Positions 52,894-63,095 are shown, counted from the first letter of the stretch. The stretch: DNA of 64,000 bases from JBFXAM01 sp050184295 (GCA_050184295.1 JBFXAM010000002.1:1-64000), one strand, 5' to 3'. The notes: generated from the letters alone by a model not told the origin. Numbers and translations are program-made.

Positions 52894-54669
52894 TTGTTCA
52901 ACGTCGTTCACGTCACCCACGAGGCCGTCTACAAGATGGGCGGCATCGGCACCGTTCTCGAAGGACTGATCAACAGCCGCCCCTATCGCGACGCGGTCGG
53001 GCGAACGCTGCTCGTCTGCCCGATGTTCTATCCCGAGCGGCTGGAGCGATTCGGCCCCGGCGGGGCCGTCGAATACTCCTCGCTCGACCACATCCACGAG
53101 AGCCCGCACGCCGACGCGTTCCGGCAGATCGAGCGCGAATGGTGCGTTCATTTTGCGTACGGCCAGCGCCCGATCGAGGACGAGGCGACCGCGCGGCGGA
53201 CGATGTGCGAAGTGCTGCTGGTCGACCTGCGCTGGATCAATCGCGCGCGCGTGAACGACCTCAAGGGGCTGCTGTGGGAGTATTGCGGGCTCCAGTCGAA
53301 CCGGCACGAACACGTCTGGGATTTTGAGCAGTATGTGCAGATCGCCGGGCCGGCCGCGGCGGCGCTCGAAGCACTCCGCATCGGCGGCGACGCGCAACCG
53401 GCGATCATCCTCGCGCACGAGTACATGGGCCTGCCCACGGCGCTGGCAGCGGCGCTGCACCAGCCGAAGCACTATCGCACGCTCTTTCATGCGCACGAAG
53501 TCGCGACGATGCGCCGGATCGTCGAAGAGCATCCCGGTCACGACGTGATGTTCTACAACGTGCTCGAGACGGCGCGGCGATCCGGACTCTACTTGCGGGA
53601 CGTCTTCGGCCCGCAGGACGATTATTTCAAGCACGCCATCATCGAGACCAGCAAGTACTGCGACGGCACGCTCGCGGTCGGCCACCACGTCGTCCGCGAA
53701 CTCCAGTTCCTCGGCAGCGATCTCGAGAAGAGCGACATCACGCTCGCGTACAACGGCATCGCGTCGTCGCGCATCACGCCGCCGCGCCGCGCGGAAAGCC
53801 GGCAGCGGCTGCGGGACTACTGCGCGTCGTTGCTGGGCTGGCGACCCGACCACGTGTTCACACACGTGACGCGTCTGGTGCGCAGCAAGGCGCTTTGGCG
53901 CGACCTCCAGGTGCTCAACCACATGGACGGCGAGTTCGGCAAACGCGGGCAGTCCGTCGTGCTGCTCGTGCTCTCCACCGAGCTGCCGCGCCGCTCGATC
54001 GACGACGTGCTGCGCATGGAGCGCGAGTGGGACTGGCCGCTCGCGCACCGCGAGATCGCGCCCGACCTGACGCCCGGGGAGGCCGCGTACTACCGCTGGG
54101 TGCAGTCCTTCAACGCCCGCGCCCGCAACATCCACGTCATCTACATCAACCAGTTCGGATTCAGCCCCGAGGCCTGCGGCTCGCGCGTCCCCGCCGGCGT
54201 CGAGTTCATGGACCTGCGCTACGGCAGCGACGCCGAGTTCGGGCTCAGCCTCTACGAGCCCTTCGGCATCTCGCCGCTGGAGCCGCTCAGCTACGGCGGT
54301 GTGTGCGTCGTCAGCACGTCATGCGGGTGCGCGGGAGCGGTGAAGCAGTTGCTGAACGCCGAGAACGCCCGCAACATTGTGCTGGCGGATTACATCCACG
54401 CCGAGGCCGACCGCCGACCGCAAACGGTCAAACAGGCGATCGAGATCGGCGAACAGGAGCGCCGGGCGGCGGAAGAGCGGGCGGCGGAAGTGGTCGCGCG
54501 CGAGCTGCTGCGGCGGCTGCCCACAAACGAAGCCGAGGAGCGCGAACTGCTCGAAACAGGGCACGCGCTGGCGGAAAAGCTCAGTTGGGACGCGGTCGCG
54601 GAGCGATTCATCCTGCCGGCGATGCGCCGCGCAAGCACGCGGCGGCTGGTCTATAAGCTGAGTGGATAG
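52894..54669 (+). CDS. Glycogen/starch synthase-like GT-B glycosyltransferase
   Basis: 591 residues. The TTG at 52894 has GGAG 6 bases upstream. The N-terminal domain has the GT5 (starch synthase) start FNVVHVTHEAVYKMGGIGTV; the C-terminal half carries YEPFGISPLEPLSYGGVCVV with the E-x7-E type nucleotide-sugar motif, then CGCAGAVKQLLN. It is longer than bacterial GlgA, and the donor may be ADP- or UDP-glucose. The N-terminal half includes His/Tyr-rich segments (LAHEYMGLPTALAAALHQPK, LFHAHEVATMRRIVEEHPGH) typical of starch-synthase-like enzymes. It could act with the secreted GH13 protein in glucan metabolism, but the latter is extracellular. Confidence 0.85.
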   Translation: MFNVVHVTHEAVYKMGGIGTVLEGLINSRPYRDAVGRTLLVCPMFYPERLERFGPGGAVEYSSLDHIHESPHADAFRQIEREWCVHFAYGQRPIEDEATARRTMCEVLLVDLRWINRARVNDLKGLLWEYCGLQSNRHEHVWDFEQYVQIAGPAAAALEALRIGGDAQPAIILAHEYMGLPTALAAALHQPKHYRTLFHAHEVATMRRIVEEHPGHDVMFYNVLETARRSGLYLRDVFGPQDDYFKHAIIETSKYCDGTLAVGHHVVRELQFLGSDLEKSDITLAYNGIASSRITPPRRAESRQRLRDYCASLLGWRPDHVFTHVTRLVRSKALWRDLQVLNHMDGEFGKRGQSVVLLVLSTELPRRSIDDVLRMEREWDWPLAHREIAPDLTPGEAAYYRWVQSFNARARNIHVIYINQFGFSPEACGSRVPAGVEFMDLRYGSDAEFGLSLYEPFGISPLEPLSYGGVCVVSTSCGCAGAVKQLLNAENARNIVLADYIHAEADRRPQTVKQAIEIGEQERRAAEERAAEVVARELLRRLPTNEAEERELLETGHALAEKLSWDAVAERFILPAMRRASTRRLVYKLSG

Positions 54670-54875
54670 TGTCGTGTCCCGAGCTCCGCGGCGCGTACTC
54701 TGTCGGGTGGTTCGGGCGCCCCGCGGGTTGTCTCCGCAGTAAAGACGGTCGCGCTCCCACGCCGGGTGGCGCAGTGTCGGCGCCTCCCTCCGCACCAAAG
54801 CGCCGGTGCCCGACCGGGATACACCCGGACGCACGCGCGGCGGCCGCGTTGCGGGGTCGACCAGCCCGGCGCTTC

Positions 54876-57800
54876 CTACGGACACCCCTGCGTCAAACAC
54901 ACAACAAACGGATCGATGTCGAAGTTGTTCACCACGCCGTCGCCGTTGCAGTCGGAGTTCAGCAGCGTGCAACCCGGCGGATCGATGCCTGTGATCAGCA
55001 CGAAGACGAACGCGTCGATGTCGAAGTTGTTCGTCACGCCGTCACAATTCGGGTCGCAATCTCCCGGCGTCGTCGCCTCGACCTCGAAGGCGCCCATGTC
55101 CACGCTCGTGCCGAGCACGCGCGATTCGTAAACGATGTCGAACGGCACCGGCTCGGCGACGTTGCTGTCGTCGTCGAGGTCGGCGGCGTCCGGCGGCCGC
55201 AGCGCGTCGCTGCCGGCGTCGATGCAAGGCGACAAATTGCCGATCGAGCCGCTGGGCTGGAGCTCGGGATTCTGGTCGATGTTGTTTCCGCCCCAGTTGG
55301 CGAGGTCACAGCCGCCGCCGGTCTGCACAAACACCGCCGCCTGTCCGCCTTGCACGTCGCAGTAGTCGATCACGGGCGACGACGGACACGCGAAGAGCGA
55401 GACCTGCGCACCGTTCGGCGCCATGTTGCCCCAGACGATCGAGTTCTGAATGGTCGGATCGGCGATATAGATGTAGAACCCGCCGCCGTGGAACGACGCG
55501 GTGTTGTTGATCACCGTGCAATTCTGGAAGACGGCGTTGCTGAAGCGGGCGACGCAGACGCCGCCGCCGCCGCGGCCGGTGTTGTTCCGCACGAGCGTGT
55601 TTCCGACGAGCGGGCTGCTGGATTCGCGGAAGAAGAGCCCCGCGCCGCTGCCGGCGCCGAAGACGTTTTGCGGCAGCGTGTTGTCCTGCACGGTGCAGTT
55701 CATGATGACGCCGCCGGTATTATTCTCGAAGTAGACGCCGGCGCCGCCGCAGTTTCCGCAGCCGCCGGTGCCGCGGTTGTTGCGGATGGTGCAGTCCGCG
55801 AGCAGCGGTTGGAGGCTGTTGGTGGCGTAGATCGCGCCGCCGCCGTAATGCGCGGAGTTGCTTTCCAGGATGCAGCCGCGAATCTGCGGGCTGGCGCTGC
55901 TGAGATAGACGCCGCCGCCGCTGCTGAGGGGATTGTCGCCTTCGCTGGCGACGTCGGCGTTTCCGCCGCGGATGGTGAAGCCGTCGAGCAGTGTGGCGGC
56001 GCTGACGCCGTACGCGCTGACGACGTGATAGCAGTTCTCGCCATGATTGGCGAAGTTCGCGCCGTCGTCGCCGTTCAGATCGCCGGAGAGAATGGTCGGA
56101 TTCGCCGCGGGGTCGCGCTCGAACTCGAAGTCCTCGGTGCCGTCGAACCCGCCATACACGCGCACGTTGTTGACCAGCGCAAATGTGAGATTGCGGTCGC
56201 CGGCCGGCCCGGGGGTGTACGTTCCCTGCGCGACCCACAGCTCCAGCACTTCGCCGCCGCTGGCCTGGGCGGTGAGCAGCGCCGTTTGCAGGCTGGTGAA
56301 CGCGTCGGCCCAACTCGAGCCGTCGTTGGCACCGGTCGCGGTCCAGTCGACATACTTGACCGGGCCTGCGGGCGTATACGGTGCGATCGTCAGCCGGTAA
56401 TCCTCGACCTCGCCATAACGCGCCAGACCCTTGGACTGATCCAATGGATGCAGGCCAATGCCGGCGGGATAGGACTCCCAGCGGTTGGCGCGCTGCACGC
56501 CATCCGGCAAGCCGCCGGCAGCGTCCCAGTACTTCACTGCGCCCGCCGGGCTCGGACCCACGTTGACGAGGCCGGCAAAGTTGATCTGTCGGCCGGCGTT
56601 TTCGCCGTAATCCACCCGGAAGCGTGCCCACGTCTCGCCGATCGGCATGCCCGGCGGCGTGTTTGGCATGGTGAACTCGAGGTGATACACCCCGCCGCGC
56701 GTGCCGAAGGGCTGGAAGGTCGCGTCGCGCCAGGCGGCGGGATTGGCGCACAAGCGGAAGACGCATTCCCCCGCGTCGTCCCAGTCGCCGTTGCGGTTCC
56801 AGTCGAAAAAGCCGCTCACCCACACGTGCTTGTTGGCATTGGGATCGTGCACGCCGTCGCTCGCGTGGTGCGTGCTGGTTCCATGCGGGTCGCCGGGCAG
56901 AAAGCTGGCATAGCGCCCGCCGTCGGCGTCGATCACGTCGTTGTGCTCGGTGTTGATGAAGACGCGCAGCTTGGCGGTGCGCGGCGCACCCAGCTTGCTG
57001 AAGATGAATGGGCCGAGGAGTTGGATGCCGCCGTCGCGCGCGTCCATGTCGACAAGATTCTGTACGCCGTCCGGATCGGGCGCCCAGGCGGCGTGATTGA
57101 ACGCCTCAAATTCGGGGCTGGCGTCGGAAGGCGGCGGGGGAATCGCGCCCGCCAGGTCATACACCCACTCCGGCGGCAGCGCCGGGTCGCGCCCCAGCCA
57201 CTCCTCGCCGCAATCTTCGTGCCGTGCGCCGGCATTGGCGACGGCCGTGCGATAGTTGGTGCCCGCGTCCGGCGCGTCGCCGATCTCCTCGCCCGACGCC
57301 ATTCGCGCGCGCGCGTCGTGGTTCGCGCCGCCGGCAATTACGGTGTTCCGCAATCCATAGCGATGCTCGACGACGTGCTGATAGCCGCCGGGATTGTTGG
57401 TGTCGCGCAGGAAATAGTCGGAGATCATCAGGTCCTTGCCGACGTTCACGTTGCCGGGCAAAGTCCACAGGTGCGCCAGAATGCCGGCGACGATCGGCGC
57501 GGAGAACGACGTGCCGTCGATGAACTGCACGCCGCCGCCGTCCTCGTTGCGGTTGAGCGTGAGAATGCCCTGTCCGGGCGCGGCGATATGCGCCGTCGTA
57601 ATGCCGAAGTTCGAAAACTCGGCCAGGTTGTCGCGATTGTTCGAGGCCGCGACGGTGAGCTGATTGGGCAGGTTGTACGACGCCGGAAACGCCGCCGCGA
57701 TGCCGTCGAACACGCCGTTGATCACGCCGCGGGCGGGCCGATCGACGTACTTCTCGTCCGCGGCAAACGCGACCAGCGCGCGGCCGATGTCCGGCTCGCC

Positions 57801-60800
57801 GTTCATGACGAGGCCGCGGCCATACTGCGTGCCGCCGTCGATGAAGAAGCTCAGGCGCGTGTCGCCGACCGTGACCGTGTTGCTCAGGTCTTCATCCCAG
57901 TAGCAATGCTCGCCGGCGTCATACTGGTTGGCGTTGGCGCCCGTGTCGCGGTGCTTCTCCTGGGCCAGAAACGGACGCAGCGCCAGCGGATCGAGCAGCG
58001 GCGGATTCACATCAGGATCGTTGGCCGCCACCATGCTGCCGGCCGTCATCCCTTGGCTCGGCAGACCGCTGCCCGAGCGGCGCACGTCGCCGACCGACAC
58101 CCGGTTATTGGCGTCCGCGTCGCGATACACCCAGTCGCGGACCTGCCCGTCGGCGTCGTTGCTATCGCCGCTGTTGCCCGCCGAAACCACGAACACGACG
58201 CCATAGAGGTCGTTGGCGGCGGCCATCTTGGCGCGCATGGCGCTGTCGTAGCCGACGCCGCCGAACGACATGTTGACGATGCGGATGTCGCGGTTGTGCG
58301 GCGCCGCGCGGTTGCGCTGCACGTAGTCGATGGCGGCGATGATCGACGCGCTCGTGAGCGAATGCGAGCGCAGCGTCATGATGTTGGCGCGCCAACAAAC
58401 GCCGGAGACATGCTCGCCGTTGTTGCCTTCCGCGCCGATGCAGCCCGCGACCGCGGTGCCGTGCCCGTCGAGATCGGTGATGTCGCCGCTGGGGTGATTG
58501 GATGCGAAGGAGATCAGCAGATTGCCGACATCCGGGTCGGTGAAGACGAAGGGAATGTCCACCACGACGCCGGGCGCCGGCCCGCCGGCGGGGCTGGTGA
58601 CGCGGATGTCGCCGTCGGAGACCACATTGTCATTGTCCACGTCGACATAGACGCCTTCGCCGATGTCATACAGCCCGTTGACCGTCGCCGTCTCGTCGTG
58701 GCGCTCAAACCGCGCGCCGAAGTTCCGGAAGAACCGCAGCGGCACGTCGACGTCCGTGTCGTTCGCGGCCACGGTCGTGTTCGCGTTCAACCCCGCGAAC
58801 GTCGCCGTCAGCCGCCGATCGCCGGGCAAGCGGATGAGTCCCGGCTGCGAGAACGCCGGGCTGATGCGCCGGTCCTTGTTGCAGTCCGCGACAATCCACT
58901 CCCCCGGATCGTAGAGTCCGTTGCCGTTCGCATCCGAATGCAACTGCAAGACGCCAAACGGCTGGAGCTGGGTGCCGTTTGCCGGGTTGGCCGCCCCGCC
59001 GCGCACGCGAATGTCGCTGCCCGCGGTGAACAAGCCGTCCCGCGACGCCGCCAACTCGCGGATCAGCCGCTCCGCGTTCTCGTAGAATCCGTTGACCGTG
59101 CCGTCGTCGACAAATAGCTCGTCGGATCGGAACCGAATCAGCCCGAACCCCGCCCCCGCTTCGTCATCGCCCGCCGCCACCACCGAACCCGCCGCGTAGG
59201 GCGGATTGCCGCCGCCGCGCGCCACCGGCGTAATGCGGATATCCCCAATCGTGACGCTCGCGCTGGCGTCCACGTCCATATAGACTTCCTCATCCGCATC
59301 CATCCGGCCGTTCCCGCCTGGCGGCGGCGTGAACTCGTTATGCCGCTCGCCGTCCGTGAAAAGAAACGGAACGAGCAGGCGCGCCGCAACCTGGTCCGCG
59401 TCGCCGCCGGCTACGTCCGTGCCCGCGGCATAGTTGTCGACGCCCTCGGTGACGGCGGTCAGCCGCCGATCACCGGTCGTCACGGTCTTCGAGTTGTCCG
59501 CGTCGTTGTAGACGAACTCGCCCGCGTCGAAGATGCCGTTGCGCGTCACATGCTCGGTGTGCGCCTCGCGGCGCTCGGGCAACTCCAGGAAACGCGCGAG
59601 CGGATCGTCGTTCGCCGGCCGGGCGACGCCGTTCAGCACCAGGTCCGGCGCGCTCACCTTCTCGTTCTGGTCCACGTCCACCAGGATCGCTTCACCGTCG
59701 TCGTACTCGCCGTCCTCGTCCGCGTCGTGGTACACCTCGACGCCGTCGAAGTTCGCGCCGTACAGGTCGTCGCGCACGCCGTTATTGTCGCCGTCACTGT
59801 TGTCAATGAGGTTGTCGATCGGGTTCGCCCACAAGTTGCCGTCGATGTCGGTGTGGTTCTGGTCGGTCCCCGAATCCAACACGCCCACGATGATCGCCCG
59901 GCAATCCGTGTGCGTCACCCACGCCTGCGGCGCGTCGATGTCCGCGTCGATGATCCCCAATCCGCTCCCCGTTCCCGGCGAGCCGTAGAAGTCGCGCAGC
60001 GGCAGCCCCAGATCCATGTCGGGCGCCGCGCTGTCGACGGTGGACCCCGCGTTGAAGCCGGCCGGACAGGCCAGCAGGCGCACGTCGTCGTGCGTCACGA
60101 GGCGGTTGTCGTCCGCGTCGTCGTAGACGCATTCGCCCATGTCATAGCGCGTGTTGCCGTTGGCGTCCTCATAGCGTTCGCTGCTGCGAAAGCCGATGAG
60201 GCGCGTGCCGTTCGGCTTGGCCGGGCCGGCGAGCAGCGCGTCTGCGGCGCTGACCGTGCCGCTGCCGTCGAGATCGAGATAGATCGCCTCGCCGCGGAAG
60301 TTTCCCGGCCCTTCGTCGCGATCGAAGAAGAACGTCACCGGGCCATCGTCGGTGTGCAGTTCAGCGGGAACGATCTGGTCGGCCTTGCCCGTGTTGTGCA
60401 GCCACCACTGCGCTCCAAAAAGCGGATCGTTCGGCACCGTCAGTTGGTTGTCGTGCTCATACTTCAGATTGAGTGACACGAACGCGACCGCCGGGTCCGC
60501 CGCCACGCGTTGCAGCGCGGCGCGCGTCGACTCGTCCGTCTTTACACGCACGTGCCAGATTTCGACCCCCTCCGCATAGCGCGCGATCGGCGAGAGGCCG
60601 AGCTTGTCGAGCAGCGGGACGCCGGCGGCCCAATCCGTCGACGCATGGAACGATACGAGCAGCTCGCGCGCCACCCAGCGCGTCCCCCACGCGTCCGCCT
60701 CCAACACGTACGCGCCAACGCGCGCCTGCGGTTCGGCCGCGTCATACGCCGACACGCTCCGTTCGGCGCTGCGCGCGGGCGGGTCCGCCCGCGACGGCGC

Positions 60801-60884
60801 CGCGCTCTCGTCCGATCCCAGAATCGCCGACGCCGGCGCCAGCACAACGACCGTCAGCAAGACGAGCTTCATCGTCGATCGCAT
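54876..60884 (-). CDS. 2002-residue subtilase split by Ca-loop repeats
   Basis: The ATG at 60884 has GGAGG 9 bases upstream. Signal peptide MKLVLLTVVVLAPASAIL. The S8 catalytic triad is present: D337 (VGVLDSGTDQNHTDIDGN), H808 (LDGHGTAVAGCIGAE), S1126 (FIDGTSFSAPIVAG). The oxyanion Asn lies in FVVSAGNSGDS. The D-to-H distance is about 470 residues, against about 30 in classic subtilisin, and H-to-S is about 320. The insertions are built of repeated units NGxYDxGExVYxDxDxxxxV followed by GDxRxT. Then: a GEVED domain (YGEVEDYRLTIAPY, about 1500), a right-handed beta-helix (about 1540-1850; ADCTIRNNRGT, NCTVQDNTL) and two C-terminal loops CDPNCDGVTNNFDIDAFVFV and CNGDGVVNNFDIDPFVVC. The domain order suggests a secreted, calcium-rich surface protease. 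Autocatalysis is unknown. Confidence 0.92.
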   Translation of the reverse strand: MRSTMKLVLLTVVVLAPASAILGSDESAAPSRADPPARSAERSVSAYDAAEPQARVGAYVLEADAWGTRWVARELLVSFHASTDWAAGVPLLDKLGLSPIARYAEGVEIWHVRVKTDESTRAALQRVAADPAVAFVSLNLKYEHDNQLTVPNDPLFGAQWWLHNTGKADQIVPAELHTDDGPVTFFFDRDEGPGNFRGEAIYLDLDGSGTVSAADALLAGPAKPNGTRLIGFRSSERYEDANGNTRYDMGECVYDDADDNRLVTHDDVRLLACPAGFNAGSTVDSAAPDMDLGLPLRDFYGSPGTGSGLGIIDADIDAPQAWVTHTDCRAIIVGVLDSGTDQNHTDIDGNLWANPIDNLIDNSDGDNNGVRDDLYGANFDGVEVYHDADEDGEYDDGEAILVDVDQNEKVSAPDLVLNGVARPANDDPLARFLELPERREAHTEHVTRNGIFDAGEFVYNDADNSKTVTTGDRRLTAVTEGVDNYAAGTDVAGGDADQVAARLLVPFLFTDGERHNEFTPPPGGNGRMDADEEVYMDVDASASVTIGDIRITPVARGGGNPPYAAGSVVAAGDDEAGAGFGLIRFRSDELFVDDGTVNGFYENAERLIRELAASRDGLFTAGSDIRVRGGAANPANGTQLQPFGVLQLHSDANGNGLYDPGEWIVADCNKDRRISPAFSQPGLIRLPGDRRLTATFAGLNANTTVAANDTDVDVPLRFFRNFGARFERHDETATVNGLYDIGEGVYVDVDNDNVVSDGDIRVTSPAGGPAPGVVVDIPFVFTDPDVGNLLISFASNHPSGDITDLDGHGTAVAGCIGAEGNNGEHVSGVCWRANIMTLRSHSLTSASIIAAIDYVQRNRAAPHNRDIRIVNMSFGGVGYDSAMRAKMAAANDLYGVVFVVSAGNSGDSNDADGQVRDWVYRDADANNRVSVGDVRRSGSGLPSQGMTAGSMVAANDPDVNPPLLDPLALRPFLAQEKHRDTGANANQYDAGEHCYWDEDLSNTVTVGDTRLSFFIDGGTQYGRGLVMNGEPDIGRALVAFAADEKYVDRPARGVINGVFDGIAAAFPASYNLPNQLTVAASNNRDNLAEFSNFGITTAHIAAPGQGILTLNRNEDGGGVQFIDGTSFSAPIVAGILAHLWTLPGNVNVGKDLMISDYFLRDTNNPGGYQHVVEHRYGLRNTVIAGGANHDARARMASGEEIGDAPDAGTNYRTAVANAGARHEDCGEEWLGRDPALPPEWVYDLAGAIPPPPSDASPEFEAFNHAAWAPDPDGVQNLVDMDARDGGIQLLGPFIFSKLGAPRTAKLRVFINTEHNDVIDADGGRYASFLPGDPHGTSTHHASDGVHDPNANKHVWVSGFFDWNRNGDWDDAGECVFRLCANPAAWRDATFQPFGTRGGVYHLEFTMPNTPPGMPIGETWARFRVDYGENAGRQINFAGLVNVGPSPAGAVKYWDAAGGLPDGVQRANRWESYPAGIGLHPLDQSKGLARYGEVEDYRLTIAPYTPAGPVKYVDWTATGANDGSSWADAFTSLQTALLTAQASGGEVLELWVAQGTYTPGPAGDRNLTFALVNNVRVYGGFDGTEDFEFERDPAANPTILSGDLNGDDGANFANHGENCYHVVSAYGVSAATLLDGFTIRGGNADVASEGDNPLSSGGGVYLSSASPQIRGCILESNSAHYGGGAIYATNSLQPLLADCTIRNNRGTGGCGNCGGAGVYFENNTGGVIMNCTVQDNTLPQNVFGAGSGAGLFFRESSSPLVGNTLVRNNTGRGGGGVCVARFSNAVFQNCTVINNTASFHGGGFYIYIADPTIQNSIVWGNMAPNGAQVSLFACPSSPVIDYCDVQGGQAAVFVQTGGGCDLANWGGNNIDQNPELQPSGSIGNLSPCIDAGSDALRPPDAADLDDDSNVAEPVPFDIVYESRVLGTSVDMGAFEVEATTPGDCDPNCDGVTNNFDIDAFVFVLITGIDPPGCTLLNSDCNGDGVVNNFDIDPFVVCLTQGCP

Positions 60885-61229
60885 GGATGCGTCCCTCCGG
60901 CCGCGACCGCGGAATCTCCGCGTGCGCGCCGTGCCTCGACATCATGAATCGTCGCGGCCAACGACGGGCGTTCCACCGGAACGTGGACGAGGCCGGCGTG
61001 AACCGATCGACTGACTCACAGATAGGAATGCGAATCTCGGCGCCGGCCCGAGCGGCGCGCCGGATTCGATCTCAAGAGTGATTATGCCCGGATATGCCCG
61101 AGAGCGTCAAGAAAATGTTGCGTCGCGCGACCCAGTCGACCGGGCACATTGCACGAGATTCATGCGCCGCTCGCGGCGGCCGCACCCGCCACACGCCGCG
61201 AAGCAGCGCGCGCCCCGGGCTGCCGCCGC
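60885..61229. other. Intergenic, upstream of the subtilase
   Basis: About 345 bases between two minus-strand genes. It holds the subtilase RBS and, presumably, its promoter. I see no gene with an RBS and no clear terminator for the PLP-enzyme gene. Confidence 0.4.
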
Positions 61230-62459
61230 CTACAGCAGGCTCATGATCTCCAGCGCATCGCGGAACTGCGACCAGCGCTGTTCCAACGTCCCCGTATACC
61301 CGATCGAGAGTCGCACCAGACCGGGCGAGATTCCCGCCCGCGCCTGCTCCTGCCGCGAGAGCTCGCTCGAAGTCGACGCCGCCGAGCAGGACATCAGCGT
61401 CTCGAAATAGCCCAGGCTCACCGCCATGAACCCGAAGCGATCCTTGTTCTGGAGAATCTCCATCAACTCGTTGGCCCGCCGCACGTCGCCGAGGTCGATG
61501 CAGAGGATTCCCCCATAGCCGAAGCCCTCGTTGCGAATCCGATCCAGCACGGCATGGGTGGGATGGTCGCGCAGTCCCGGATAATCCACCGGGACCTTCG
61601 TCTCGCGCAGGCGCTCCGCGAAAACCGCCGCCCGCCGGCTGTGCTCCGCCATCCGCAGTCCCAGGTGCGGCAGACGCAGGCTGATGTTGAACGCGACCTT
61701 GGGATCCATGGTCGGGCCGAGCAGCATGAGTGCACCGGTGTGCAGGTCCATCAGGCTCTTGATGAAGTCCATCCGCCCGCACACGGCGCCCGCGATCACG
61801 TCCGACGCTCCGTTCATGAATTTCGTCAGACTGTGCACCACGACGTCCGCACCCAGCGTGATCGGCGAGACAATCAGCGGCGCGAACGTGTTGTCCACGA
61901 CCAGTTGGGCGCCGTGGCGATGCGCGATCTCCGCGAGCGCCGGCAGGTCCGCCACCAGCAGCGTCGGATTCGAAATCGTCTCGACATACAGCACGCGCGT
62001 CCGCTCCGTGAACGCGCGCTCGATCGCCGCGTGATCGCCGAGATGCGCGAACGACACCTTCAGTCCCGTTTTGCGCGGCAGAAAGTCGTGCAGCAGCGCG
62101 AACGTCCCGCCGTACACCGTATCGCTGGCCACAACGTGGTCGCCGGCATCGCAAAGTTGCATCAACGCAGCGGCAATCGCACTCATCCCGCTGGCGGTGG
62201 CGTACGCGGCCTGGGCGCCCTCGATGGCCGCGAGCTGGCGTCCGAGGACGTAAACCGTTGGATTGAAGTGGCGTCCATAGAGATAGCAGCCGCCGCCGGA
62301 CGTGTCGGGACCATGGATGCCTGCGAACAGCGCTGGCATCTCGTCCGCGTTCATGACGGTGAAGGTCGTGCTCGCCTCGATCGACAGGTTGACGCCGCCG
62401 TGCTCGCCGAACTCATGCCGCAGGTTCGCGAGCGCCGCGATCGGGTCGAAGGAATTCAT
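61230..62459 (-). CDS. Cys/Met-metabolism PLP-dependent lyase or synthase
   Basis: 409 residues from the ATG at 62459, GGAGG 7 bases upstream. The fold-type I PLP family that includes cystathionine gamma-synthase/lyase and methionine gamma-lyase. Signatures: YLYGRHFNPTVYVLGRQLAA (Tyr and Arg of the PLP clamp), SGMSAIAAALMQLCDAGDHV, DNTFAPLIVSPITLGADVVV and HSLTKFMNGASDVIAG with the PLP Lys. The C-terminus (SPGLVRLSIGYT) is typical. The closest activity cannot be told between gamma-lyase and gamma-synthase from sequence alone. Confidence 0.93.
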   Translation of the reverse strand: MNSFDPIAALANLRHEFGEHGGVNLSIEASTTFTVMNADEMPALFAGIHGPDTSGGGCYLYGRHFNPTVYVLGRQLAAIEGAQAAYATASGMSAIAAALMQLCDAGDHVVASDTVYGGTFALLHDFLPRKTGLKVSFAHLGDHAAIERAFTERTRVLYVETISNPTLLVADLPALAEIAHRHGAQLVVDNTFAPLIVSPITLGADVVVHSLTKFMNGASDVIAGAVCGRMDFIKSLMDLHTGALMLLGPTMDPKVAFNISLRLPHLGLRMAEHSRRAAVFAERLRETKVPVDYPGLRDHPTHAVLDRIRNEGFGYGGILCIDLGDVRRANELMEILQNKDRFGFMAVSLGYFETLMSCSAASTSSELSRQEQARAGISPGLVRLSIGYTGTLEQRWSQFRDALEIMSLL

Positions 62460-62513
62460 GACCGGACCTCCGCGAAGGGCCCGAACACCCCGGGGGGCGG
62501 CGGCGCCGCCGCG

Positions 62514-63095
62514 CTACAGCGCGCCGCGATCCAGCCACTTCGGTACGGTCGGCGCGGCGTACGCCGCCATTTTTTCAAGCAGCTCGTCGACTTCCGCGCT
62601 GGTGAGCATCATTTCATAATAGTCACGCCGCAGGAATTGTTGTTCGACGGTGTGCCGCAGAAACGCCAGCAGCGGATCGAAATAGCCGCACACGTTGAGC
62701 AGTCCGCAGGGCTTTTGATGCACGCCGAGCTGGGCCCAGGTCCAGATTTCGAAGAACTCGTCGAGCGTGCCGATGCCGCCGGGCAGCGCCACAAACGCGT
62801 CCGAGAGCTCCGCCATCAGCGCCTTGCGCTCGTGCATCGTATCGACGATGCGGAGTTCGCTGAGCCCGCGGTGGCCCACCTCGCGTTCCCAGAGCGTCCG
62901 CGGAATCACCCCTGTGATTTCTCCGCCCGCCGCCAATACCGCGTCCGCCAGTACACCCATCAGCCCCACGCTGCCGCCGCCATAAACGACCCGCAGCCCG
63001 CGCTCGACGCCGGCAGCTGCAAGCCGCCGGGCGGCGTCGGCATACGCCGGGTCGCGCCCGATGCTCGATCCGCAGAACACGCACATCGACTTCAT
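62514..63095 (-). CDS. LOG-family (TIGR00730) nucleotide-binding protein
   Basis: 193 residues from the ATG at 63095 (a GTG one codon earlier is possible). The Rossmann-type LOG fold: MCVFCGSSIGRDPAYADAAR, VYGGGSVGLMGVLADAV, MHERKALM and LPGGIGTLDEFFEIWTWAQL, the PGGxGTxxE motif. Such proteins hydrolyse cytokinin or AMP-type nucleotide ribosides; the bacterial role is usually nucleotide salvage. It lies 54 bases upstream of the Cys/Met enzyme gene, same strand. Confidence 0.95.
   Translation of the reverse strand: MKSMCVFCGSSIGRDPAYADAARRLAAAGVERGLRVVYGGGSVGLMGVLADAVLAAGGEITGVIPRTLWEREVGHRGLSELRIVDTMHERKALMAELSDAFVALPGGIGTLDEFFEIWTWAQLGVHQKPCGLLNVCGYFDPLLAFLRHTVEQQFLRRDYYEMMLTSAEVDELLEKMAAYAAPTVPKWLDRGAL

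Noticed and set aside
54669..59117. A 1482-residue plus-strand frame
   Set aside because: It is antisense to the subtilase, with no RBS and no domain.
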